Positions 22,780-31,208 of a DNA stretch of 32,402 bases are shown in pieces (position 1 is the first letter of the stretch; every line of letters begins with the position of its first letter). The position numbers were made by a program, and so were the translations under genes. The stretch comes from Nitrospinota bacterium (GTDB lineage Bacteria > UBA8248), in the NCBI GenBank assembly GCA_028820795.1, contig JAPPHK010000025.1, positions 1 through 32,402 on the forward strand. Reading direction: 5' to 3'. The notes under the pieces were generated by a model. That model was not told the DNA's origin, ran no database searches, and saw only the letters and a list, made by a program, of their open reading frames with translations.

Positions 22780-24135
22780 CTACAAAACGGTCCTGATATA
22801 CTTCAAGACCGTCTGAGCGGCTTTGTCTCCGCTTCGCACCGCTCCTTCTAATGTGGCCGGCAGTCCTGTGCGAGTCCAATCTCCAGCCAGAAGAAAGCCC
22901 TCTATCGGCGTTTCCGTATCCATCCGGTATCTTTGTTCCGCCACCCCGTTCGCCCAAGTAGCGGCGCGCTCCCGCACCACCAAGATATTCCGAATTCGGT
23001 TATTGGGAATCATGCGATTCAGGCACTCTCTCGCGGACAGTTCGATAGTCGATCGTTCCTCGGATGCGATGGAATCCTCTGCTCCGGCCAACAGACACAT
23101 TAGATTTTCAGCACCTTCTCTGCCAGCTTCAGGACGAAACAGCCAGTCCCACTCCTCGTTTACAATCGCCTCGAAAGGAGGCCCTTCATCTGGTTGTTCA
23201 AGCCAAAAATATGCGCTGGCGATAGGCCCTGAACACAGTTTTCCCAGATGCGAAAAAGGCGCCTGCTCAACAAGTCTGCCACCCAGCAGTTTCCCAAGAG
23301 CATCGGGCGGCACGGCGGAAATGACTGCACCGGCATGCAATATCTCACGTTCCCTCAGGATCACGCCGCTGATTTTCCCATTATTGATGTCAAATCCGAG
23401 TACAGGCTGCTGAACCCTCACCTCTCCTCCGAGGCTCTGGATACGCTGAGCTGCCCTGTTCGCCCATAACGCACTCAGGGCCTTCATCGGCACTCCCAAG
23501 GCAGCCCCCTTTGGTCCATCGGCGAAGGCTTCACGAATCACAGCCTTGAACAATTCCGCACTCCCCTGCTCCAAAGGGAGATTTAACACCGCACGCGCAA
23601 ATGGCTCCCAAAACCAGCGCACCGCCCCATCTTTCTGGCCAAGACGTACGAGCAATTCACTCATGGATTCATTCTGATTCTCATCACTCGATTTGGAAAT
23701 AATCTTCGAGAGGCCTTTCAGAAGATTAACTTTCTCCGAAAAGCGGGGGCCCCGCCATTTGAGCAAGCCTCTGAGTTGCGCAAAAACCCCTCCGCCCTCC
23801 GGAAAGGACAATTGTGTCTTTCTGGCCGATTCCGCTTCCCCGATACGGTAGCTCACCTCCAAAGAAGGAGAGAAAAAAACGTCATCGGTGGCGCCTACTC
23901 TTTCCAGCAGTGAGCGCAATGCCGGATTGGCTGCCATGAATAAATGCGGGCCCCAGTCCAACTCCATGCTCGTGGGGGAGTGCATGAAACTTCGCGCCCG
24001 GCCGCCAAGAAGCTTACCCGCCTCGAGGACGACTACTTTCACGCCTGATTCGACAAGACGCAAGGCAGCAGCCAGGCCCGCTGCGCCTGCTCCGATGATG
24101 ATGACCGGCCTTTCGAATCCCCCGGGCACAGACAT
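22780..24135 (-). CDS. hpnE: Hydroxysqualene dehydroxylase
   Basis: This 451-residue FAD-dependent amine-oxidase-like enzyme of the HpnE type (squalene-associated desaturase) converts hydroxysqualene to squalene for hopanoid synthesis. It shows the FAD motif GAGAAGLAAAL (about 16-26), then VLEAGKLLGGRARSF, and MELDWGPHLFMAANPALRSLL, which is typical of HpnE rather than carotenoid desaturases. The C-terminal LLAGDWTRTGLPATLEGAVRSG is the second FAD contact. The ATG directly follows the TGA of the Nudix-HpnC-HpnD gene (TGAATG), so translation is coupled. The squalene-hopene cyclase gene is not in the window. Confidence 0.92.
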   Translation of the reverse strand: MSVPGGFERPVIIIGAGAAGLAAALRLVESGVKVVVLEAGKLLGGRARSFMHSPTSMELDWGPHLFMAANPALRSLLERVGATDDVFFSPSLEVSYRIGEAESARKTQLSFPEGGGVFAQLRGLLKWRGPRFSEKVNLLKGLSKIISKSSDENQNESMSELLVRLGQKDGAVRWFWEPFARAVLNLPLEQGSAELFKAVIREAFADGPKGAALGVPMKALSALWANRAAQRIQSLGGEVRVQQPVLGFDINNGKISGVILREREILHAGAVISAVPPDALGKLLGGRLVEQAPFSHLGKLCSGPIASAYFWLEQPDEGPPFEAIVNEEWDWLFRPEAGREGAENLMCLLAGAEDSIASEERSTIELSARECLNRMIPNNRIRNILVVRERAATWANGVAEQRYRMDTETPIEGFLLAGDWTRTGLPATLEGAVRSGDKAAQTVLKYIRTVL

Positions 24136-26295
24136 TCACGCTTCCAGAAAGCAGCGAAGCACTTCTTGTAATTTTTCTCTGGACTTCAAAGAAGGGCGAT
24201 AATCTATATGCCGAAAATGATTCTTCTCCATTTCACTTAGAAGTCTTCGATAAATTCGGCCCATGATTCTCGCGGGAAGAAGGTTCTCTTGCTTTTCGTG
24301 ACTCAAGACTTCATTCGCCCCCTCGTAGTATTTACGCGCACGGTCTGCAAGATTACCAAGAAGGCTGATAACTTGGGGGGTATCTGTTTTGTTTCTCAGA
24401 TCAGATTCCGTTACGCCATATTTTACCAATTCGCATCGCGGAATATAAAAGCGCCCTAGTTCCGCATCCTCCCAAACATCTCTCAAAATATTCGTCAACT
24501 GTAGCGCTCTGCCCAAAGAAATGGCGTAATCTTTCGCAAATTCCGATTTCGCGCCGAAAATGCCCAGACACGCCAGTCCTACCGAAGACGCCACTTTGTC
24601 ACAATAATTTTCAAGGTCCGAGAAATTTTCAAATCTGCTCTCTTCCAAATCCATTTCCACGCCGTCGCAAATATTACGGAAATGCTCCGGTGGTAAGTCG
24701 TATTTCCGCGCGGCCCAGGCAAGTTCTCCAATAATCGGGTGAGATGGATTCTCCTCGCTCAACTGATCCAGCGCTTCTTTCCATTCACGCAATGAGGTTT
24801 TTTTTCCAGATATCTCGCCCGGCTCGTCGGCGATATCATCGGCCATGCGGCAATACGCATAAACCGCGATGATGGCGCGCCTTTTCTCCGAAGGCAGGCT
24901 GTAAAAAGACAGGTGAAAATTTGACCGGCTCGCACGAATGAACCAGCGGCAGTATGCACGGTTCAACTCCTCTTCGGCATGCCGATCCACGTTGGATTCG
25001 AGTCGCCAGACCGGGCGAAAGGCAGCGAGCAACGAGTTGGCCTTATCCCGGCCATTCAAAAGCGGCGAACCCGCGCAGACGTTCCATTCCGCACGGGAAA
25101 TAGCGTCCAGCGCCGCAACCCCGCCGCGCCAAATCGCACGAAGCTCACGGCCCAATGCGCCGCGGGTGCGGTACAAAAGTGGCAAACCCTGCCTGAAGAG
25201 ACACTTTGTCCTCTTTATCTGAAAAACCAGGAACGCGCGCAGTTGAGGCGTCGCCACATCTGCGAGCAAATCTTCCTCGGAGACGGCGAATCGTTTCATC
25301 TCATCCTGAGGCATGTAGACAATGCCCCGTTCGGCATCTTCTTTCACGTCTTGCAAATGATTCGCTATCTGAAGGGCCGTACATATCGCGTCCGAGGCGT
25401 GAAAAGCTTCTTCATCACGTATCCCGTGCAGCATGAGAACGATTCGCCCGACGGGATCTGCCGACCGGCGACAATAATCGAGCAAAGCTTCATAGTTCGA
25501 ATACCGGAGAAACGTTACGTCTTGTTTGAAAGCCGAGAGCAAATCCAGGAAAGGTTGCAGTGGTAAATCGAATTGTTGAATCGTGTGAGAAAGCGCAATG
25601 AAAACGTCTGTTTCCGCGATACCTTCCTGGGCCAATATAAGCTGTTCTTCCCATTCATCGAGTCGAGCAAGGCGCTCATTGACGGGCCTGGTCGTATCCG
25701 CAATATCATCGGCGCCTCTGGCGAATGCGTAAACCGCAGCGACATGCGGTCTTAACCTCGCCGGCAATAATTTCGAGGCGACGGGAAAATTCTCATAGTG
25801 GCCGACTACGATTTTCGTGCATGCATCATAAGCAGCGCTTAAATCAGCTTCCGTTACGGATTTTGTTCTTTTGCCCGAATTCCGAGTTTCCTCGACATTC
25901 ATGAGAGATTCTATCAACTTCTTGTCCGCGGGCAGGAATTCAAAATCGCGCAATGAGGTAGGATACACCCACTCGTGACCCGCTACTCCTAAATTCTTTG
26001 CCACCCCCCTTTCCCATTCACAATCATAAAAGCGGAGGTGTACGCATCTGTCGGGATAGCGGTGACGGGTCTCCCAACGAAGACGACCAACGCGCACTCC
26101 GACCCCCAGTTCCTCGCGAATCTCGCGTTGCAAGGCTTCCCGAGTATTCTCGCCATCTTCTATTTTACCACCGGGAAACTCCCAGAAACCCGGCATATGG
26201 CCACCCGCCGGGCGCTGACAAATGAGAATACGCCCCTCTTTCCAAACAATTCCGGCGACGACACTTAGCTGCAAAGTGACAACTTCGTCCTTCAT
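24136..26295 (-). CDS. Nudix-HpnC-HpnD triple fusion (squalene synthesis)
   Basis: One open frame of 719 residues joins three enzymes. Residues 1-130 are a MutT-like Nudix hydrolase with a perfect Nudix box from Gly43 (GKIEDGE) through Arg57-Glu58 to REELGV (60-65). Residues 148-435 are HpnC-like (hydroxysqualene synthase) with Asp-rich DDIAD 196-200 and NHLQDVKED 312-320. Residues 440-719 are HpnD-like (presqualene diphosphate synthase) with DDIAD 486-490 and NILRDVWED 602-610. Normally hpnC and hpnD are separate genes. No Met with a ribosome-binding site lies at the HpnC/HpnD border, and only weak Met132 lies at the Nudix/HpnC border. Fusing the two steps would channel presqualene diphosphate. 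The Nudix part may hydrolyse a diphosphate by-product or be a housekeeping passenger. Confidence 0.9.
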   Translation of the reverse strand: MKDEVVTLQLSVVAGIVWKEGRILICQRPAGGHMPGFWEFPGGKIEDGENTREALQREIREELGVGVRVGRLRWETRHRYPDRCVHLRFYDCEWERGVAKNLGVAGHEWVYPTSLRDFEFLPADKKLIESLMNVEETRNSGKRTKSVTEADLSAAYDACTKIVVGHYENFPVASKLLPARLRPHVAAVYAFARGADDIADTTRPVNERLARLDEWEEQLILAQEGIAETDVFIALSHTIQQFDLPLQPFLDLLSAFKQDVTFLRYSNYEALLDYCRRSADPVGRIVLMLHGIRDEEAFHASDAICTALQIANHLQDVKEDAERGIVYMPQDEMKRFAVSEEDLLADVATPQLRAFLVFQIKRTKCLFRQGLPLLYRTRGALGRELRAIWRGGVAALDAISRAEWNVCAGSPLLNGRDKANSLLAAFRPVWRLESNVDRHAEEELNRAYCRWFIRASRSNFHLSFYSLPSEKRRAIIAVYAYCRMADDIADEPGEISGKKTSLREWKEALDQLSEENPSHPIIGELAWAARKYDLPPEHFRNICDGVEMDLEESRFENFSDLENYCDKVASSVGLACLGIFGAKSEFAKDYAISLGRALQLTNILRDVWEDAELGRFYIPRCELVKYGVTESDLRNKTDTPQVISLLGNLADRARKYYEGANEVLSHEKQENLLPARIMGRIYRRLLSEMEKNHFRHIDYRPSLKSREKLQEVLRCFLEA

Positions 26296-26310
26296 CCCGT
26301 CTCCAAGAAA

Positions 26311-27108
26311 TCAACTCCGTGCAGTTTCAGGTACTGAATGGTCCGGCAATCGTTTCAAGACACTGGAAAACACAATGGGTTCCGCCAGGGGCAACGCTTC
26401 GGCCAACTCTTTCTCATCCGTAAAATGCTCGCCCGGTAGAACCAATCCCGGCATCCGCAGCTTTAGAGAATCTTTTGAGAACGGCCAAGGGGAAATTTCC
26501 AGATCATCCATGTTGGCCGTTTTCACTTTCAAGCCGCTTTGTGTTAAGGGATGAACGGCGTCATCCGGCGGAATGATCTCAGGAGCCCGGCAAGCCAGAA
26601 GAGATAACGTATCGCAAATTCTGAGCAATGACACGGAATTTTCAATCGCATCTTTATGCGCAGGCTCAATGAGAGTGTCTAATCTTTTGCGCCGCTTCGA
26701 TTCAGCGTGAATGAAGTCGTTCAACACCTTGGAAACTTCCAGGGGAGCGCCCCTTCTTCCTCCCTGGGCAAGCGAAGAGAAGTGAATGCTGACCAGACAA
26801 CCCGAAAAGGGGTGAAAAGACTCGCAGGAATCAATGCCCTCCGACCAAATTTCCACCGCCTTATCCGCCGTTATGCCAAAAAAACTATAAGGCAGTCTTG
26901 TCATTTCATCCCATTTCGGCGTGGCATCCGAGCGGCACCACCCGACATCATGATTATCGACGGCGAACAACACTTTCTCTCTGAGTTCATCGGGCGGTGA
27001 GGGCAGCGATTCAATACCTATCCAATTCCGTGCAATCGTACCCGCGGCCCGGGCGTGGTCATGTTGACTGATGAGACGAACATGGTTATCTCGGGGGCAA
27101 ACAATCAT
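26311..27108 (-). CDS. DUF3891 family protein
   Basis: This 265-residue protein matches DUF3891. The N-terminus begins with a strand and LISQHDHARAAGTIARNW. AVDNHDVGWCRSDATPKW (about 48-65) has the HD-GW and D-x-P pattern, and later ENSVSLLRICDTLSLLAC resembles an HD-domain helix. His-Asp arrangements suggest a metal-dependent hydrolase fold, but activity is unknown. It is the first gene of the operon with the Nudix-HpnC-HpnD and hpnE genes, stopping 15 bases before the fusion gene. A hopanoid link is therefore suggested only by position. ATG 27108 has no strong ribosome-binding site. Confidence 0.8.
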   Translation of the reverse strand: MIVCPRDNHVRLISQHDHARAAGTIARNWIGIESLPSPPDELREKVLFAVDNHDVGWCRSDATPKWDEMTRLPYSFFGITADKAVEIWSEGIDSCESFHPFSGCLVSIHFSSLAQGGRRGAPLEVSKVLNDFIHAESKRRKRLDTLIEPAHKDAIENSVSLLRICDTLSLLACRAPEIIPPDDAVHPLTQSGLKVKTANMDDLEISPWPFSKDSLKLRMPGLVLPGEHFTDEKELAEALPLAEPIVFSSVLKRLPDHSVPETARS

Positions 27109-27178
27109 TTAAGACACCAGAAAACGGCGGAGATTGCATTTCCAATCTGTTGAATCTCCAAGTCTATGACCTATCAGT

Positions 27179-27208
27179 ATTTTATTTCGCCGATGAAAAA
27201 TGTAACAA
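27179..27208 (-). promoter_or_regulatory. Promoter of DUF3891-hpn operon
   Basis: On the minus strand TTGTTA (27208-27203) and TAAAAT (27184-27179) are 18 bases apart. Transcription would begin near 27172, giving a leader of about 65 nt. That leader has an inverted repeat GGAGATT (27129-27135)/AATCTCC (27153-27159). The remaining AT-rich sequence to 27337 holds no gene and must also serve metX, whose boxes I cannot choose. Confidence 0.5.
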
Positions 27209-27337
27209 CTGCCATAGCAGCAAACAAGAAAAACAACGAAATCAAACATACACTTGAACTTACGTGTGCAAAACACATAACTTTGTTACAAATCAGTATA
27301 TCGTCTAGTCTTGGAGATAAGGAAATCACGCCAAATC

Positions 27338-28774
27338 ATGAATCGAAAAAAATCTCCGCAGGAGCCCGGATCAGTCGGCCTTACGAAAACACAAACCATC
27401 ACCCTTCCTGAGCCGTTCCGGTCCGACTCCGGCGAAACATTGCCCGAAGTCCAAGTAGCCTATGAAACATATGGCGAACTATCTCCCAAGGGCGATAACG
27501 CCGTATTGGTTATTCACGCCTTAACGGGCGACGCGCACGCAGCCGGTTTCCACAGCCCCGACGATCCGCGCCCGGGCTGGTGGGACCCGATGATAGGCCC
27601 CGGCAAAGCCATCGATACCCGAAAATACTTCGTCGTCTCCTCCAACAACCTGGGGGGATGCACTGGAACTACGGGACCCGCTTCAATCGATCCCGGTACG
27701 GGCAGGGCATACAACACCAGTTTTCCCGTCACCACGGTGGAGGACACGGTTCGCGTCCATAAGCTGCTCTTGGAGCTTTTGGGCGTTAAACGCCTCAAAA
27801 CTGTTATCGGCGGCTCGCTCGCCGGGATGCAAACCCTGGAATGGGGCCTGCGCTACAGTGATTTTTGCGACTCCGTCATCCCCGTCGCGGGAGCCGCACG
27901 TCTCGACCCGATGGGAATCGCATGGGACAAAATCGCCCGCAGAGCTATTACGGCGGACAGCGATTGGAAAGATGGGGACTACGCCGCCGGCGAGGGACCA
28001 CGCAAGGGCCTGAGTGCGGCACGCATGCTGGCCCACATCACCTACCTGAGTAAAGGAATCATGTGGGAGAAATTCGGCCGCGAAATCAGGGATAAGAATA
28101 AAATGCTGGACGATATCGCCTCGCGCTTCGAGGTGGAGAGCTACCTTGATCACCAGGGTGAAAAATTTATCGATCGTTTCGACGCCAATTCATATCTGTA
28201 TATATCTCGCATGATGGATTTGTATGACGCCTCCCTGGGTTTCGAGAGCCTCGAGGCTTCGCTGTCCCGGCTCAAAACCAAATGCCTGCTCGTATGCTTC
28301 ATATCCGATTGGCTTTTCCCGCCGGAAAGAAGCATGGAGATCGCCCAAATCCTCCAAAAACTCGACCACGAGGTGGAGCTGCATACAGTGGAATCCACCT
28401 ACGGGCACGATGCCTTTCTGGTTCAATACGATAAGCTTACCGAGATCGTTGGGGGTTTTCTCAAGAGGCTCGAAAACGGCGGGCCAATCGGCATTGATGC
28501 GACTCCTATACCACGGGGATGCAAACGGCTGGTTCTCTCCGTGCCGGGTCATCTCGTCAAGAAACCCATTTTGTGGGAATTAGGAAGAAAATACTCGTTT
28601 TCCATCAACATCATGAGAAGCGAGCTGGATGCCCAATCGGGCTGGCAGGTATGCGAATTTGGTGGCAACGAGGAGGAAATTGCGCAAGCGGTCACGGAAC
28701 TGCGCAATATGGGGGTGTGGGTCGACCCCGGTGGGCATGACGCCATCGACCACGACCGCGCCGAAGTGGTATAA
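27338..28774 (+). CDS. metX: Homoserine O-acetyltransferase with C-terminal NIL domain
   Basis: This 478-residue protein has a MetX alpha/beta-hydrolase core (about 15-375) that acylates homoserine for methionine synthesis. The core shows HALTGDAHAAG (about 60-70), the nucleophile elbow GGSLAGMQ with Ser160 (Gly-rich GGSxGGM in most members), Asp324 (SDWLFP) and His357 (GHDAF). Residues about 395-470 match the NIL domain of methionine ABC transporter ATPases (MetN): KRLVLSVPGHLVKKPILWEL, then FSINIMRSELDAQSG, then GNEEEIAQAVTEL. In MetN this domain binds methionine and inhibits transport, so feedback inhibition of MetX by methionine is a fair inference. ATG 27338 is chosen because TTG 27311 has no ribosome-binding site. 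AAGGA lies about 14 bases upstream, rather far. Confidence 0.9.
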   Translation: MNRKKSPQEPGSVGLTKTQTITLPEPFRSDSGETLPEVQVAYETYGELSPKGDNAVLVIHALTGDAHAAGFHSPDDPRPGWWDPMIGPGKAIDTRKYFVVSSNNLGGCTGTTGPASIDPGTGRAYNTSFPVTTVEDTVRVHKLLLELLGVKRLKTVIGGSLAGMQTLEWGLRYSDFCDSVIPVAGAARLDPMGIAWDKIARRAITADSDWKDGDYAAGEGPRKGLSAARMLAHITYLSKGIMWEKFGREIRDKNKMLDDIASRFEVESYLDHQGEKFIDRFDANSYLYISRMMDLYDASLGFESLEASLSRLKTKCLLVCFISDWLFPPERSMEIAQILQKLDHEVELHTVESTYGHDAFLVQYDKLTEIVGGFLKRLENGGPIGIDATPIPRGCKRLVLSVPGHLVKKPILWELGRKYSFSINIMRSELDAQSGWQVCEFGGNEEEIAQAVTELRNMGVWVDPGGHDAIDHDRAEVV

Positions 28775-28851
28775 ATCGAAAAATTGCTGCCTGGATACAT
28801 ATTCAACGGTATTCTCAAGAGATTCGTTGCAAACCAGACGGAGGCAATCCC

Positions 28852-29484
28852 ATGAGTGAGTTGAAAGAACCAATCGTTGTGGTGAAATATTCTGATTACA
28901 CATGACCTTTTTGCTATGTCGCCACCGTTGGTGGCACGCCCGTTATTGAAGAAGACCCCGATGTCGTCGTCGAGTGGGTCAGTTGGGAAGGGAGACCTCC
29001 CGGACAGGAGTTCGCCGGCTACTCGCCTGAGCAGAAACAGGAAAATTACGAAAATAACCACAAACCTCTCGCCGAGAAGTACAACGTGCCCATCCGGGTA
29101 GCGGGAGGTGATTACCGCACCACAAACCTCCACATGGCCACCTATTACGCCCGCGACAAGGGAAAGTTCAAGGAATTCCGGGATCGCTGCTACAAGGCCC
29201 GCTGGGAGGACGACCTGAACCTCGAGGATTTGGACGTCATCGCCGGGCTTGGCGAGGAGGTCGGCCTCGACGGAGAGGATATCAAGGCCGTCATCGCCGA
29301 GGGACGCTACATCGGCGCGCTCCACAGCCAGCGTGCCCAGGGAAAAGGGTTGGGCATTTTTGGAATACCCACGTTCGTGGTGGAGGGAAAGCTCTTTTGG
29401 GGCAAAGACGTCATCGACGACGTCAAGGCCGAGGTCGCCCGCGTGAAGCAGGAACGAATCAACAAGGAGAATGAAGAGAGCTAG
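28852..29484 (+). CDS. DsbA/FrnE-like oxidoreductase, selenoprotein (UPFC)
   Basis: This is a 210-residue protein if the in-frame TGA at 28903-28905 is read as Sec. ATG 28852 has GGAGG at 28840-28844, 7 bases upstream. Residues 8-17 are the first strand (IVVVKYSDYT), then Sec18-Pro-Phe-Cys21, the CPxC motif of DsbA/FrnE proteins with the first Cys as Sec. An acidic middle region (EFAGYSPEQKQENY) and a helical domain follow, then the cis-Pro loop GIFGIPTFVVEG and the C-terminal helix. No signal peptide is evident, so it is probably cytoplasmic, reducing or isomerising disulfides, hydroxy acids or peroxides. It lies 77 bases after metX. Taken as a stop, TGA would leave 17 residues and a start at 29086 lacking the active site. 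Confidence 0.88.
28921..28935 (+). promoter_or_regulatory. bSECIS-like hairpin after UGA 28903-28905
   Basis: GCCACC (28921-28926) pairs perfectly with GGTGGC (28930-28935) around the loop GUU, starting 15 nt after the UGA, with G first in the loop. Opening the closing C-G pair gives the 5-base loop CGUUG. This is the best-formed of the four candidate SECIS hairpins. Confidence 0.6.
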
Positions 29485-29507
29485 TCTTCGCTTCACCCAT
29501 ATGAATC

Positions 29508-29538
29508 AAACACCCTGCCCCTGCGGCAGGGTGTTTTT
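29508..29538 (+). terminator. Intrinsic terminator after the Sec DsbA-like gene
   Basis: AAACACCCTGCC (29508-29519) and GGCAGGGTGTTT (29525-29536) form a 12-bp stem with the 5-nt loop CCTGC, followed by a short T-run. It ends the metX/DsbA-like transcription unit. Confidence 0.9.
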
Positions 29539-29615
29539 CGTTCGCCATTTTGCCCTTTCATCCCCGATTCGATAAGCTATTAAATCTGCATCCACTATCT
29601 TGAGGAGAGAACCCG

Positions 29616-31208
29616 ATGGCGCAATTCGATGGTGTTGTGATCGGTGCGGGACATAATGGCTTGGTGTGCGCGGCGTATCTCGCCCGGGCGGGACTCAAAG
29701 TCGCCGTTTTGGATTGTGAACCCGAAATCGGCGGCGGCTCGAGCACCAAGGAATTCCTGCTGCCCGGCTACCAATCGAACATGCACGCGAATTTCTTCAT
29801 CGGCCTCGATGATTTTCCAATCGTCAAGGACCTGGAACTCGACAAACACGGGTTCAAGTGGCTTACGCCGGACGTGCAGCACGCCACACTTTTTCGAGAC
29901 GGCACGGCCATTCTGCTGCACCGCGACGCGGAGAAAAGCGCGGCGTCGATTTCGAAATTTTCGCAAAAAGACGCAGAATCATACGCCTATCTCCACCGGC
30001 GGTTCGCCGTGGAACTCGCGCCGCTCATGCGCAGTTTCCTGTTTCATCCACCGCTCCCGCCGGAGGAAATCGCCTCCCGCATGGACAGCGACGCGGGGCG
30101 GGAAATTTTGAGCTTTGCGAAAACCTCGATTTTCGAGGCCATCGAATCGCATTTCGAGCATCCCAAAATGCGGGCCTTGTTCTTCTTGTTCTCTCACGCC
30201 ATCACGGTCGAGAACGCGCCGGGCACGGGCATTTTTCTCCCGAGCCTGTTTTCCACCCACACGACGCTCGGCCTTCCGGTGGGAGGCGCCATTCAGCTGC
30301 CTCTGGCGCTCGAGCGCATCGTCATCCAGAACGGAGGCGTCGTTTTGAGAAGCAGCCACGTGCGCGAGGTGATACGGGAAAACGGCCGGGCGACGGGCGT
30401 GTTGCTCGAAGGCGGGGAGAAGATAATGGCGACGCAATTCGTCGCCTCGAGCCTCAATGCGCCGGCGTCTATCAAACTGGCGGGAGAAGACGCGTTTCCC
30501 GACGAGGTGAACCAAAAGGTGCGGAACTGGGACTGGGGTTTCCACTCCCTGAGTACGCTGCATCTCGCCCTGGCCGAACCCCCGCGATATACCGCGGAGA
30601 ATTTCGACCCGGACGTGGGCCGGGCCTACAACATCATCTTCGGCGCGGATTCCGGCGAGGAAATGGCCGCAAACACCGAGGAGCGCAGAAACGGCCTCAT
30701 CCCGTCGCAACCGATGGGCAACGGCTCATGCAACAGCCAGCACGACCCCTCATATGCGCCCGACGGCGGCCACGTCGCCTTCTGGTGGCCGGGCGCGCCT
30801 TATGAACTCAAAGACGGCGGCCCCCGGAAGTGGGATGAAATCAAAGAGGAATACACCGAACGCCTCGTGGACGCCTGGCGCGGATACGCACCGAACCTCA
30901 CGCCGGACAACGTCCGCGCGGCGAAACTCTACACCCCGCTCGACGTGGAACGCGGAAACAAGAACATGGTCCGGGGCGGCGTGCGCATGGGGGCGTATAT
31001 TCCCGAACAGTTGGGCATCAACAGGCCCCATCCCCTGCTCTCAGGCATGCGGACGCCTCTGGAGAGCTTCTATCTTTGCAGTTCGAGTTGCCAGGGAGGT
31101 GGTCTGAACGGCGCACCCGGCTATAACGCCGCCGGCGTCATTGCAGAGGAGCTGGGTGTTGAGAAATGGTGGGAGCCGCTTCCAGCTCCGGCAACGCCCG
31201 CAGTCTAA
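29616..31208 (+). CDS. PYROXD2/CrtI-like FAD oxidoreductase
   Basis: This 530-residue NAD(P)/FAD-dependent oxidoreductase belongs to the phytoene-desaturase-like (CrtI/PYROXD2) family. It shows VVIGAGHNGLVCAAYLARAG (about 7-26), VLDCEPEIGGGSSTKE, and a GxMH-type segment (LLPGYQSNMHANFFIG). The C-terminal SSCQGGGLNGAPGYNAAG is the second FAD contact. The middle region has repeated conserved acidic and aromatic residues as in PYROXD2 homologues. No carotenoid gene accompanies it, and PYROXD2-like proteins are poorly characterised, so the substrate is unknown. ATG 29616 has GAGGAG 8 bases upstream. Its TAA overlaps the convergent RidA stop by 3 to 4 bases. Confidence 0.82.
   Translation: MAQFDGVVIGAGHNGLVCAAYLARAGLKVAVLDCEPEIGGGSSTKEFLLPGYQSNMHANFFIGLDDFPIVKDLELDKHGFKWLTPDVQHATLFRDGTAILLHRDAEKSAASISKFSQKDAESYAYLHRRFAVELAPLMRSFLFHPPLPPEEIASRMDSDAGREILSFAKTSIFEAIESHFEHPKMRALFFLFSHAITVENAPGTGIFLPSLFSTHTTLGLPVGGAIQLPLALERIVIQNGGVVLRSSHVREVIRENGRATGVLLEGGEKIMATQFVASSLNAPASIKLAGEDAFPDEVNQKVRNWDWGFHSLSTLHLALAEPPRYTAENFDPDVGRAYNIIFGADSGEEMAANTEERRNGLIPSQPMGNGSCNSQHDPSYAPDGGHVAFWWPGAPYELKDGGPRKWDEIKEEYTERLVDAWRGYAPNLTPDNVRAAKLYTPLDVERGNKNMVRGGVRMGAYIPEQLGINRPHPLLSGMRTPLESFYLCSSSCQGGGLNGAPGYNAAGVIAEELGVEKWWEPLPAPATPAV

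Noticed and set aside
24136-26295. Splitting the Nudix-HpnC-HpnD frame into three genes
   Set aside because: No stop, frame change or well-spaced ribosome-binding site lies at the borders. Only a weak internal Met132 could give a separate start.
27109-27337. SAM or methionine riboswitch before metX
   Set aside because: I could not build a recognised SAM-I, II or III fold in this AT-rich stretch. A covariance search would be needed to exclude a rare class.
29858-30805. A 315-codon frame inside the PYROXD2-like gene
   Set aside because: It is a frame-shifted shadow of the real gene, with an Arg/Ala-rich unlikely product.
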